Source of the DNA: Argentina anserina
Taxonomy: Eukaryota; Streptophyta; Magnoliopsida; Rosales; Rosaceae
Assembly: GCF_933775445.1 (NCBI RefSeq)
Contig: NC_065877.1
Span: 21,638,001 to 21,702,000 of the forward strand
Direction: 5' to 3'
Length of the DNA: 64,000 nt
A model generated the notes under the pieces. It did no database searches. It saw only the letters and a list, made by a program, of their open reading frames with translations, and was not told the origin of the DNA. Below are positions 47,623 to 60,221 of the stretch, piece by piece. A program made the translations under genes and the position numbers. Position 1 is the stretch's first letter, and each line of letters starts with the position of its first letter.

Positions 47623-50600
47623 ATGGGAATATATTTGAGCGCTCCGAAGACGGAGAAGGTATCAGAAGATGGTGAGAATGATAGACTCCGGTTCGGGGCG
47701 TCCTCCATGCAGGGGTGGCGTTCCACCATGGAAGATGCTGTAAGTGTCCTATTTTTTTGTTAATTAATTTAACAGTTCAGCCGAATACTTTTTTTCTGTG
47801 ATGATAATCGATACAATCTGATTAAGTCGTGGTTGAAGTGATTATCGAGTTGAGCAAGTGCCGTTTAGTATTGACGTAGTACAATATTGCTGCCCCATGG
47901 ATGCCGGGTAGCCTTGAACCACACTACATTAGTGTTTCCTTTTTTTTCTTTTTCTTTTTTGGTTATTGTGTGTGCTTGCTTTCCATTTTAATCAATATTA
48001 CTTTCAATTTATGAGGAAAGAGTTGAATCTTTGATAATTAGCATTTATACACATGGTAAATAAGGATTCCTAAGCGTATAAGGATTATTCAACTAGGGGT
48101 GGTTGGAGAAAGTCTCATTTGAACTTCTTATATGAAGGAGTGCTATATTTTTTATTCCATAAATGTATTTTCCAGTTCCAATGAGTAATCGATACAACTA
48201 TGCTGGGGAGAGAGAGAATTTCACTCCAAATGGAGAGTGAGATTCAAGTATTACTCCAGAGTGAGTGAGAGCAAAGGTGTATACCGTGAGTTCCAAGTAA
48301 CCAGAGATTGATACCAGAAAAAGAACATTAATAAGACTTAAACCATGCTAACTTTTGTCTTTCTTATTGTCTTTGTATTTTTTTGCCCCACTTTCTGAGT
48401 TTGTTTGATTTCCCAGTCTAGCGGACTGGGTCATGGAACTCATGGAAGTTGTTGGTAAAGTTGTTGTAATTGAAAAGGTTGGCCTATTAATGCCAAAGGT
48501 GCTTATCATGTTGCAGCATGCTGCCTATCCAGACCTCGACAACTCCACATGCTTCTTTGGTGTTTATGATGGTCATGGAGGTTAGCTTTTTAAGTTATGT
48601 AGTTGAGTAATGATATTAAAATATGATTATTGTTATTAACGTAGATAAATCATGATCCTTGTTTTGAGAACATATTTGCATTTATATTAAGATTCATTTT
48701 GGATTCCCAAGTACTTTATCCAAGGCCAATTCTGAATAAAAACTTACTGAAGTTCTGTGATGTTGAAGCGGCAGCGACTTACATTATTTATTACAATTTT
48801 TCTCTTACAAATAGAAGGTTTTGTTTTAGTTCATGTTAAAACACTTGGCTTTTGTTTTTCTCTTCACGATTGCTGACCAGGCATCAGCCTTTATTGTGTT
48901 TGAGATGATTCTTTAAAATCTGGTCCTTTTGGAAATAAAAAACCAACCTGCATTTAAATCAACTTTATGACATTTTTTTCTTCAGTTAGTAGGTTTGCTA
49001 ATCTTAATTTTTGCTATCTTCTTTTGTGGGAGTTTATTAAAATAAACGCAGTCGATAACAATGTTAAGGCTGCTGTTGCATGTAGGTAAAGCGGTGGCAA
49101 ATTTCTGCGCCAAGTATCTCCACTTACAAGTGCTCAACCATGAAGCATATCTAGCAGGCGATTTAGGCACTTCACTACAGAAATCTTTTCTCAGGTAATC
49201 TCACCCTTGTTCAACTACAATTTAGGCATTTCTCAGTGCATGCGTCTATCATGTCATTGCACAAACACAAAGCTGCACAGTGGTGCCATTCTCATGTGAG
49301 TAATAGTCGTTAAAAAAAAAATAGAACGCATCATTATATCATATTCATTTGCTTACAGTTTATATCCTGCATCAAATCCTATTCACTAAATAAGCTTTGC
49401 TAATGTACTCGATGCTGAGAACATTTTGGTGCTCAAGCTTTTGTTTTGTTTTTTTGTTTAAAAAAAAAACACATCATCTATTGGATGTACCTGGTTATAA
49501 CAGTCCCAAAAAAAAAAAGAGATTACAGTGACTACGATTGGAGGGTACAAAAAATGTTTATGAAACATGACAGTATTGTGGTATATCCTGGTAGCTGTTC
49601 ATTTGAAGTAGCTTTTAAAATTTTAATACCTATGATGCCAAGAAAAGTAAGCTCGCCATCTAATTATTAGGATTACATAGTATATTAGAGAAGGGTAGCC
49701 ATGTAATTTCATTATTTCAGTCCTATATGTACTCTTGTAATCCTACACTTTCCAATCAATTTTGTCCACAATGTAGTTCATAATTCTCTCTGCGTTTCCT
49801 TCGTTCTTCTTCGTTTCCTTCGTTCAATTTCAATAAATCCATGAATGTTATCATGGTATCAGAGCCCATGGTCATGATCTATGGCCTTGTGGTTTCTGTA
49901 TCGTATTGCTTCCGCACTTTTCAATTTCTAGTAGCTTTCAATTCTGGTTTTTCCCATACTGTAAAACCCTAGCCTTAATCCTCTCCGATCTTGTTGAATC
50001 TAAGTCAAGCAGCCCCAAATCGAAGAAGCCCATTCATTGCCTTCCGATTTTTGTTTTTCGGTAGTTGAATTCGGCGCTCTCCGTCCCCTTCTTCTTCGCT
50101 CTTGGCTGAAACTTCTAGAACCAACTCGGAGCAGAATCCATCACCGAAGAGCTTCCCGGTTATTCTCTTCCTTTAATTCCAGTTTGAGATTTTGGGATCT
50201 GCCATCGCCTTTCTATGATGGAATTGTACCGTCGCCTTCACCAGTTTCACTCCTCCATCACCAGCGCTGCCATCTTCGCCAGAGCTACTAGTGGTTGATG
50301 TAACCTACGTTGGAATCGAAAATCTCTGATTCAACTTTGCTTCTGTGCTTAGTTGCGAAGTGGTTATTTGCGCCTTCTACTTTGGTACTCTCTACCCTCT
50401 TTCTTAATTTTTGGCTATGTGAATTTCGAATTGGTTGAAGTACTTGACGGATGAAGTTAAAAATGGTGGACTGACGGTTGCATACTAAGATGGAATTCGG
50501 TATTCTTGAGTGCTATATATGTTTAATTCAGTAGCCCCTAATTCTTAATTGTCAAACTGTGGTCTGAGCACAACTTGTGTCAATCTGGTCTGTTCTCGTG

Positions 50601-53600
50601 CTGCTCACCCCTGCTTACATCAACTTCTTCAATTTGGTAATCTCTTCCCAATTTTATGCTTCTAGTACTTGAATTGTGGAATTGGAGGTGCAATGATGTC
50701 AATTTCAGTTTGATGCTATGATTTCCTTTGCTAGTTGCGTATCCATATTTGGGAGATATTTCCAATCCCATCTCTCTGTATTCTCGCCACATTACTTGTT
50801 AAATGATGAATTTTTGGGTGATGGCATAAGGTTGTTTGTTGTTGATTAGTATATTCCTACTGCTACATTGTTGTTTACTGGCTTCTGTATGACAAAAATA
50901 TGTGGATTGAGGGAGTATTGCCTCTGTGTAGATGTGGATGAGGTAGTATAGCCTCCGTAGATGTGGATGGAGGTAGTACAGCCTCTAAGTAGATGTGGAT
51001 GGAGGGAGTATTGCCTCTGTGTAGATGTGGATGGAGGTAGTAACCTCTTTATTAAAAAAAATTCACAGTAAGTCAAAATCTAAATAAGATGTAGATGGAG
51101 ACATTAACTGCAGCAGCTATGTTGTTTATGCAATGTGGTACAAGGGTTGAAGACTAGTTGTTGGTAATCTGGGTTATGGAATAATGCTTTCTTAATTGGT
51201 TGTATTGGTACCCGTGGTGAATGAGGGATTGAGTGAGAGATTGGTAGTCTGGTGCTTATTGGAAACTATGTATCTGGCATATTTCTCAATGTTGTGCAGC
51301 TGTGTTAGGATTCATGGGTATGTGCTAGTTCTTGCTGTTTGGGAGATGGTATCAAATTTAGTTGTTCTGTTGGTCGAGGAATGAAGGATTTGGCAAGTTG
51401 CAGACTGATTTCTTATCCAAGTATTCTCAGTAAAGCGATGTTGTTGTTGTTGGTTATCAGTTAATTTTCATTCTTGCCTGAAGAATTAGTGCTTGAAATT
51501 TGTGGTAAAACTATATGGTTGCAACAATATGTTTGCAGTTGGCTTCAGCAGTGTGCAGTCAAATTGAGAAAGATCAGTTTCTAGCAAATACACAGAGATT
51601 ATCCGAATTCCCAGTATTTTAGTTGATTTCTATGCTGCTCTTCTGCCATGGATTCTCTCTTCTCTGTTATATGATGTTGGTAGAGTCCTCTTGAATCATT
51701 GTGAAGTACAGTTTTAGCAGCCTTAATCATGCATTGCTTCTTGCTAATGGTAGCAGTTGAATTGAATATCTACCTTGATCTATGGCTTTCAAGAGATTGA
51801 AAAAAGGTGTCAGTATATATATATATATCTTGGTTTCCTGATGTGTGTGCCAGAAATGATACATTACTAGTATCCTACATGCTCTGCTAGGTGTATGGTG
51901 CTATATTGTACTCTGTTGCCTTTCAATTCCAACTTCATTAACTAATTAGTGTTGTTTGCATGATCACTGCTTGGTCACGATACTCCTGGTATGACTAGGC
52001 TACTGATGTTGAATATGTTGAGCACTGAAGAAGTATCAGTTTTGATGCATGTGGGATTTATATGTTGGTCATCCCTTTTGCTAATTGCCATTTTCTGGAA
52101 AGCTAATGCCGACAAGATTTGTGGATGTGCTCATATTGTTACATGGATGTTGGGTTTTGATTTTGGGATTATGTTATTGTTATGTTTTCTTGGTTATTAG
52201 CTTTTAGTTGTTCATTGATGCAACCATTATGCTTGATACCCAAGCATATGGTTGAGGGGGAGTATTAGGATTACATAGTATATTAGAGAAGGGTAGCCAT
52301 GTAATTTCATTATTTCAGTCCTATATGTACTCTTGTAATCCTACACTTTCCAATCAATTTTGTCCACAATGTAGTTCATAATTCTCTCTGCGTTTCCTTC
52401 GTTCTTCTTCGTTTCCTTCGTTCAATTTCAATAAATCCATGAATGTTATCACTAATGCTGCTTGTAATTGATGCAGGATGGATGAGATGATGCGTGGACA
52501 GAGAGGATGGAGAGAATTAGCTGTATTGGGTGATAAGATAGACAAAGTTTCAGGCCTTATTGAAGGGTTCATCTTTACTCCCAAGGGTGCTGAAGCTAAG
52601 AGAAGTGCATTTAATAATCAAATTAATCAGTGGTCTTCCGAGGAGGTAAACCTTTTCTGCAGATAAAAAGTAACACGTAAGCTCTCAGATATATACAAAA
52701 TTATTTCGTTTTCATAATAATACTCAAGTTTCACCATATACCCAATAAGTGGGCAGTGGAAGCATTGACCCTTTTACCTGAATTTCAGTTGTTATCCTGT
52801 AACTTTGTTTGGAAAATTAAAATGTAATTCAAATTGTTACTTAACTACCTTTTGAGTGTTAGGCAGCATTTGTGTGGTCGCTTGATTTTTATGAGAATAT
52901 AATACGGTGATAGTTTTAGAATGGCATTGTTGTGGTATTTGGAATCAAACTCATAAGTACTTCTCAAAAACATAAAATTTTGTAAATGACTGTTTCGTAT
53001 CAATTGGGGTAATTGCCTGGGATGGTTCAGTGCTAATTGATCACTTCCTAAATCTGCCTCCATGTATATCTAATAGAACTGAATTAGAGTTACCATCAGA
53101 CTCATATGGCTGGTATGTATAGGTTTATATAGTGTACATTTGGCTGTGCACAATTACTGTATACTAGTTAATTTCCACGTATACACTGGTTTACGCTATC
53201 TAAGAGATGTATTAAGTTCATTACTAAGTTGCATCACAGCAAAGCTTTTCTCTGTGGGACTAGTAGAGGGTTTATAGAGGCATGAGCGTCAGAGAGTTCT
53301 GTGCGAAAGTTTAATGTTTTTAGCAAATCTTTTCCATGTATCAAATCTGAGTCCTGTCTGGTGCTCAGTGCTCATTCCATTCAAAAATTTGAAGGAGCCA
53401 ATTGAAATCTTTTATGGATCATAGTAATCATCATGCAAAGGTTTGGTAAGCTTTTAGCATCTGCTTTGAAAACATCTTCTGCATAATGTTCTATTGAAAT
53501 ACGAGTTTGCTTACATTGCATTGATATTGATATAGTCAAATCTAATGTGGAACATGGTTTATGTGCTTTATGTATGATACATATTTTAAAGTATTCTGTA

Positions 53601-56539
53601 TCCTTAAAAGAAAGCTTTACTCTTGTAATTAGGGACCTCACTCTGATTTTGATGGACCAAACTCTGGAAGCACAGCTTGTGTTGCTATCATCCGAAACAA
53701 TCAACTTGTTGTTGCCAATGCTGGTGATTCCCGTTGTGTAATATCCAGGAAGGGTCAGGTAATTCTCCCTCTCTATGTAGCATTTCCAAAAAAAATAGTC
53801 AAACTTATTGCACTGGTTCAATTTTAATAAATAATGTTATTACCCGCTGTACAAACTTGGTATAGTTGTTATCCTGTTGGATTATTGTCAAAACTGTCTT
53901 TTAAAAATAAAAACAATTCTCAGAGCTGTACTGCAATTGGGCAATAATGATTTAGGAAATTTGACGTTTCTCAAAACCTCTGTAATTGTATCTGCCATGG
54001 TAAGATATTCATTTGGTGGAACATCCAAGATGCATCAGTACTGGTATTACATATATATGACACAACACACAGACTCATATGGGCCATAGTTGTAGATAGA
54101 AGAAGGTGATATGGCAATGGTTAGTTAGCTGCTTTGGTCTGGTAATGTGCTTATCAAGTTCTTTTGGGTTTCAGATTAACTGCATGTGAGCATGTGTTTA
54201 ATCTGCATGAGTGGTTCTAGAATTTCACAAAGTTATTGTATGAAATACAGATACTCTTAATCTTGTAGAACCTAAGGAAAAGAGGTTCTTATTAATTTGA
54301 GCCTGTCATCTTTCATTTATTAAAAATTGCTGGTGTCATTCCTTCAATTTGTGCAAGATTTACTAATTAATAAATGTTTTTGTCCATCTTTACTACTCAC
54401 CAACACTTCTGGGACATGAGCACTTGTAGCCAAGTGTTATGTTACATGTCCATGATTTTATGTTGATTGCTTTTTGTTTGGTAAGTATATGTCAGAGGTG
54501 TTGAACAAAGCGAGGAAGATACTAAAACTGGACAAACAAATTGAACAAATGAACACTTGAATGGTTATGATCCCCAATCTGCGAGGATTAAGTAACCACG
54601 ATCACTCAGGCCCAAATGCTAGTGTCTAGCCATATATCAATTTGTTTGTTATTGTGGTGTTGTACTCATGAGTGACAATTTGAGTCAGGATGGTGTGATA
54701 CCTTATTAAAGTTATAAATGCAGGCATATCCTTTGTCTAAAGATCATAAGCCTGACTTGGAGATTGAGAAGGAAAGAATTCAGAAGGCTGGTGGATTTAT
54801 CCAAGTTGGACGGGTGAATGGAAGTTTGAACTTGTCAAGAGCTATTGGTACATCTGTTTTCTAATTTGGTGAAGAGAAAAATGAAAGTAATTTCCACTCG
54901 TTTATTGATGTTAATTTTTGTTGCTTACAGGAGATGTTGAATTCAAGCAAAACAAACAACTGCCTGTTGAAAAGCAGGTCGTAACTGCCTATCCAGATGT
55001 AACAAGTGTATGTCATGTTTATTTTTGGCTTTCAATAGTAGAAGTGGCATGAGTAATTCATCTATTTGAAAATTACCAAACTTCTGTTATTTAATTACAT
55101 GTTTGGACTTTGATTAGTATTACATTTAGTATTCACTAAAATCCATTAACGATTGGGTAATTGTTTTTTTTTTTTTTTTTGGATAATGGATTTATAACTT
55201 CACTTTCTTATTTAACTAATTTTCAAAATCCACTTGATGTAGGTGGAAATATGTGATGATGATGAGTTTCTTGTCATAGCGTGTGATGGGATATGGTAAG
55301 TCAGCTTCTTGTTTTCTTATACTTACGTTTTGTTAACGTGTGTGCATCCGTCTTAATTGTCCTCTAAACAATGTACGGATAGTTTTCATTTAGTAAATGT
55401 CATGCGCATTTTGTGAAACCTTCTTTAGCTTCCAAGATGTTGCATGTCATTATGTGAGCTTCCATATCTGAAATCTATTGAATTTTATTTTGAAGGGTCA
55501 TTTGAAGGAAATCTTTCTATTCTTAAGTTTCTTCTTCTTATTATCTGTTTACGAGTAGCTGAATCTGAATTGCTATATATCTATCAGTTAATGAAAAGTT
55601 TGATTTTGAGTTTGTCACATTCTCCAGAAATCTGAAGTCAATAGTTTACTTAGAGTTATATTTTTCGTTTGTTGAAAGTTATTTCTGGGGAACTTTGGTA
55701 GCAAGATGAAGTGAAAACTAAGCTAAATATGTTGCTCAGCAAGAATCATTGTGCCTTGTAATGCCTTTAATTTTATGCATTCTGAGAAACTTTATGCATG
55801 GTTGATTGCAATCTCATATATTGTGTCCCATTGTGCATGTCAATTATTTGTTGCCTTCTTGCTATTGTTTCTGGAAGTAGAGTGTTGGGGTAGCATGTAT
55901 CTTAAACACAACAGTAAGCTATGCTATGTGTTTCTTTGAACTCTTCTTGGAAACTGCATTGGTTTCACGTCATTCTACTTTGTTGAAACTTCGGTGCAAC
56001 TCTGTAGGGACTGTTTATCTAATCAACAACTTGTGGATTATGTTCGTGAACAATTGAAAAATGTAAGTTTACATTACATATTTTCCCTATCTTCCAACTT
56101 TGGAGTTGTTTGGGCAACATTAAATACCTTTTTAATGATGCAGGAAAGTAAACTGTCAGTGGTTTGTGAGAGAGTATTTGAAAGGTGCTTGGCACCCTCA
56201 ACAGGTGGGGAAGGATGTGACAACATGACAATGATCTTGGTTCAGTTTAAGAAGCATGTTATTTCAACAAGTGTTTCTACTGAGAACAAACCCCTCCCTT
56301 CTGATCCATCACCTGAGAAGGCTTCTACAGGGAACAACCCTCTCCCGTCTGATCCATCACCTGAGAAGGCTTCTACAGGGAACAAGCCTCTCTCATCCGA
56401 TCCATCACCTGCGATGGCTCCTACCGGGAACAAGCCTCTCTCTTCTGATCCTCTATCTGAGAAGGCTTCTACCGGGAACAACCCTCTCTCATCTGGTCCA
56501 TTGCCTGAGAAGGGCAAAAGCTCGGGACAAGCTACATAG
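47623..56539 (+). CDS. Protein phosphatase 2C (probable PP2C60/PP2C11-like)
   Basis: Ten coding exons: 47623-47739, 48517-48580, 49086-49194, 52477-52645, 53633-53758, 54724-54847, 54931-55007, 55243-55295, 56008-56062 and 56144-56539. Phases are consistent and give 429 aa. [12 protein letters not shown] at the start (Gly-2 could be myristoylated) and the metal-binding motifs VYDGHGG (near 56-61), [39 protein letters not shown] and GGEGCDNMT mark a full PPM-type Ser/Thr phosphatase needing Mn/Mg. The order and the [11 protein letters not shown] insert resemble the clade with Arabidopsis PP2C60. The last 80 residues are five copies of a 16-residue unit, unusual for the family. Intron 3 holds a young LTR element ending 25 bp before exon 4. 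Likely role: cytosolic or plasma-membrane signalling phosphatase; target unknown. Confidence 0.92.
49665..49853 (+). repeat. 5' LTR of the 49665-52451 element
   Basis: 189-bp LTR with a GCGTTTCCTTCGTTCTTCTT block and ending AATGTTATCA. No difference from the 3' LTR was seen on reading. Confidence 0.92.
49854..49867 (+). other. Primer-binding site (tRNA-Met type)
   Basis: TGGTATCAGAGCCC directly after the 5' LTR; standard Copia primer site. Confidence 0.88.
50898..51047. repeat. About 31-bp minisatellite inside the LTR element
   Basis: Five imperfect units of the type GTAGATGTGGATGGAGG followed by TAGTACAGCCTCT. Several contain GAGGGAGTATTG, which resembles the element's own polypurine tract and LTR start (GAGGGGGAGTATTAG). 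Confidence 0.8.
52263..52451 (+). repeat. 3' LTR of the 49665-52451 element
   Basis: 189-bp LTR preceded by GAGGGGGAG. It ends 25 bp before PP2C exon 4. Confidence 0.92.
56279..56515 (+). repeat. Five-fold 48-bp coding repeat in the PP2C C-terminus
   Basis: Units encode [20 protein letters not shown] 16-mers: Pro/Ser-rich, acidic-basic alternating, predicted disordered. The third unit has AMAP for EKAS and the last is truncated. Unit 1 is the most diverged at its start (STENKPL). The repeat is in frame throughout. Confidence 0.9.
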
Positions 56540-57229
56540 AGGTTTTGCCTAGCTAGTCATCTAATGGCCACTGAAAAACGAGGCATGATCTGAAAGTTTT
56601 GGCTTTGGTGATTCAGGAACTATAAATTCATTAGAAACGATTGAATCCTCGACTGTACATGTTCATGGTATTTTGTTTAGCTCGAGTTCTGTACATGTGT
56701 CCTGAGAGTGTTGTGTCTGGAACGATATACACTAGTCTTATAATCACTCTACGAAGAAGAACAAGCTTGAAGTGTTGCTGTATGCAAAATTGGTCAAATG
56801 ATGTTTTTTGTGCCCCAAGTTTGTTCATATGAATCTTATGTTTAGACACTTGGTCAAAACATGTACAAGATTGCAACCGCGTAACTCGAACGCATGAGCC
56901 ACAACATTCATCCAAATCAACGTTATTCTCACATCTGCAATGCAACGACATTTTCAAATAACAAAATCATTGTGAAACGCAAGAATAAAACTGTAAGAGA
57001 CGAATAGAGCTAAAATACCAACTCATCAACATAGATCCATTGGAAGGGAAAATTCCTTTCAACTAATTATTATGTAGCCTCATAAACCTTAAGCACATGA
57101 TTCATGCATCATGTAACCTACAATACTAAAATAATACACACGAGCATGTTTATTGTGTTCATATGGATTTATGGAATACTATAATGTAGCATGTTAAGGG
57201 TAACGTATCACACTAATCATTTCTCATTG
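56540..57229. other. PP2C 3' UTR and intergenic
   Basis: 3' flank of the phosphatase gene. No further gene recognised. Confidence 0.5.
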
Positions 57230-57299
57230 TTGCGGACAATGTGGACCTTTCCCACGGAGGCCACCGGCACCCCTTATTTGAAGGACATCCCAAATTTGT

Positions 57300-57575
57300 G
57301 ACATGGTACCCTCCTATTCCCACGTGCGTGCCACGTGTGAGTCACATATACACCCTAGGGAAACAAGTCCTGAATATTGTTATCTCTTCAAAAAATAAAA
57401 ATAAATTCCTCAATATTATCCAACAAACGGTACGAGCCACGAGATAAACGCCACAACGCCTTTAATATCGCCACATACAATTCCCCACGTGTCATAGAGC
57501 TACGCCATAATTGATTTTGGGTTTTTAACTTCTGGATAAATAGGAAAATTTACGTGGACACGTGGTGAAAGTGAA
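57300..57575. promoter_or_regulatory. Cluster of four G-box/ABRE CACGTG motifs
   Basis: CACGTG occurs at 57321, 57332, 57486 and 57559, with a further ACGTGG core at 57552. The first two lie 11 bp apart. CACGTG with flanking G/T (CCACGTGTG, ACACGTGGT) is the binding site of bZIP ABF/HY5 and bHLH PIF/MYC factors. The nearest downstream gene on the plus strand starts at 60222, about 2.65 kb away, so the target is uncertain. Confidence 0.5.
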
Positions 57576-59940
57576 GCTGCAGTGGGTCAATTTAGATAGA
57601 AGCCCCCTAGCCCGTAGATGTAGGGCTATTCTACTTTGATCCGCATAGGTTTCGCATTTTAGCCAACAAGGACACGATTGGGGGTAGTTTCGTCTTTTAA
57701 TGAAATGACAAAATTTGTTTTGTGCGTAGTTATTGGGTTTTCTAATTAAGGCGGAGGATCGGTTCTTCCTTCTACGTTTCCTGGTGTAATACTTTGACCC
57801 AGACGTGTGAGAAAATTGTACAATAATAACTACGATGGTGAGAGTGAGATTTTGACATGCTAATTTTAAATTCTATGACTAATATAATTAAAAAATTATA
57901 CATAATTGCGCGAATGAAATTACAACGTATGTTTTTGAGACATAAATTTAGAAAAAATTAATATAAATTATAAAAAAAATTATAATGTACGTCTCTTCGG
58001 TTAACCATACCAAGTTTACTCACCCTAAATAAAGTCTACTTTGAGAAACATACAAATATGAAATATGTGAGCATACCAAGTACCTGAATTGTTTGCTATC
58101 TCATATGACTATTTAGTTCAAATAGGATGCCAAGGTTAAAAAGAGTTACGTGTTTCCCTTGTGGCTTGACAATTTTGGAGTAAAACAAATTCTTCAGTTT
58201 GAGTTCAAACTACTTCTCATTCATTGTATTTTTTTTAAATTTAGTACGTTTTCGTAATTTATCTGTCGGTATTTGAAATTAGTTGTGTGAATTTCTCTTT
58301 TTTTAACAAATATAAAAATTATTATATGTACCTGATACAAAGTTTACGTAACGTACCATTTTAATGTTATTGGTCCATTTTTATTGTGTTTGTTTCTGAT
58401 TAGTTACTCATATTTAAATATAGAATAATATAATTGGTTAGGTACATCACATGACAGTACAACGTAATGTTTCAAGTACACAGAATATTTTTCAAACATG
58501 GACCGGCTATGCAACTAAGGGAGGCATTTACACGATTGCATTGAACATGTCAACTTGGCTAACATGTCGTTCCCAAATAAGCAACCGAAAAACAAGTGCC
58601 AAATCCAAATTGGATAATTATTGGATGTAGCCATCTTGGTGCTAAGTGCGTGTAATTAGGTATATATTTCCTTAAATGGCAGTACCTATCGGTCCTAAAT
58701 AGAATTTGATTACTACATTTGTTTTCTTAGATTCAGTGCGTGAAATGACATCGTTATGCGTAACGTGTTTATTTTGATTAAAATGGCAAAAACCATTGTT
58801 TCCAATGACCGAAGGAAAAAAGACTAGAACTATATGACCAAGAAAATATATATAAGTGATAACTTGAATCGAAAAACTATTCTAGTAAATTTAGATATAA
58901 TCATACAAAATTCATAAAGTATAAAATTAATTGTAAATTTTAACATCAAATTCATTTACTTAAACCTAGGTAGTACAGACATGACTTTGCCCACATATCG
59001 CGTGTCCGGCACGGATACAAATATGAATATGCTCGGACACTAACAAATACGCCAAGACACGCGTATTTCGGATGGGGACACGCCATGGACACACGTATCC
59101 TGTTTAGGACACACAATGGATACTCAATTAGAGAAAATCCAAAATTGTGAGCAATGAGATTTGCAACTCCTTAACCACTCATGCAGAATGATTTTTGTTA
59201 ACATTTAGGCACATTTTAATATATATAGCAAAGTAAATATTTTCAAATTAAATTTTTAATAGGTATATATATTAAAATTAATATTTAATTGACGTGTCTA
59301 TGTATAAAAAAATTTTAATTTTTCATGTCCGCGTATCGTATTGTTTTTAATATGAACATTTGTGTTCGTACTACATAACTTAAAACAAAATGATGAATCG
59401 AGTATAACAACAGACGTATTAGTTTTAGGATGTCGTACCCCTAACATCGCGTATGAAAATATGGAAATATTAGTTGAATGCAACCTTGATGTTGAGACGA
59501 TGAAAACGATCCATTACAATAACCAAAAAAATAATATCAAGGAGATGCAAGAATGAGATTGAGCTAAGTCACCCCACTATTAATAACCAGAAAAACAAAC
59601 ACCCGGTCAATGACCTCACCCTAACGTATTATGAAAATAATTAAAATTAAAGAAAGGCTGAATGAGTCCATCTCAAGGTAGGACCAAACTGCAAAAAAAA
59701 TCAAATAGTATGGCCAAAAACGTAAATCTCGAAACATAAAAGATAGGATATTCTCCAAGATAAACCCAACGCCAAAGCAAAGGTCACCAGAAACCAAAAC
59801 TGACTGAGGCCAAATGAGAAGAGCCAAACTAGATAAGCACTGGTCTGGTTTTCCAATCCGAGAAGGAGAAGAAGGAGACAAGGCACGCCACCCCTGAATC
59901 GGACCCGATTGGATAAGGACCTCATTAAACCCCCCTCTCT
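57576..59940. other. Intergenic, no gene seen
   Basis: AT-rich DNA with repeat-like CGTGTCC/GGACACG motifs at 58995-59115 and 59325-59345, which may be MITE debris. No coding frame, RNA gene or clear element ends. Confidence 0.45.
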
Positions 59941-59946
59941 TCCTCC

Positions 59947-60221
59947 CTATAAATACACCCCTCTTTGTCTTTGAAAAAACCCCATGCTTTCCATTCTATT
60001 TTATTCAACGAATCATTGCGTTACCCAAAAACAAAGAGAAGACCAAACCCCGTCACTCCCATTGTTTATTTGCCTTCATTTGCCTGTTGTTCTGTAAAAC
60101 CAGATCCTGATATAGCCATTTGGTTATATATAAACCTTTGTGAGATATATACGACCAAGTTGAGAAGGGTTTTTGGTGATTTGGGTTTGTGAGGTTTTGA
60201 TTGATTTTTGTGAGATTTGAA
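59947..60221 (+). promoter_or_regulatory. Core promoter and leader of the J-protein gene
   Basis: TATAAATA at about 59949 in a C-rich context (CTCCCTATAAATACACCCC) lies 273 bp before the start codon, consistent with a 240-bp 5' UTR without an intron. Confidence 0.65.

Larger units (their letters stand above)
49665..52451 (+). mobile_element. Young non-autonomous Copia-type LTR element in PP2C intron 3
   Basis: Direct LTRs of 189 bp (49665-49853 and 52263-52451) read as identical. A tRNA-Met primer site TGGTATCAGAGCC follows the 5' LTR at 49854, and a polypurine tract GAGGGGGAG ends at 52262. A perfect CTAAT duplication flanks it (49660-49664 and 52452-52456). The LTRs run TATTAGGATT...GTTATCA, so the ends are TA...CA. 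The 2.4-kb interior has no gag-pol; only short open frames occur. It is in the sense orientation of the host gene. Identical LTRs argue for very recent movement, hence an active autonomous partner elsewhere. Confidence 0.94.
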
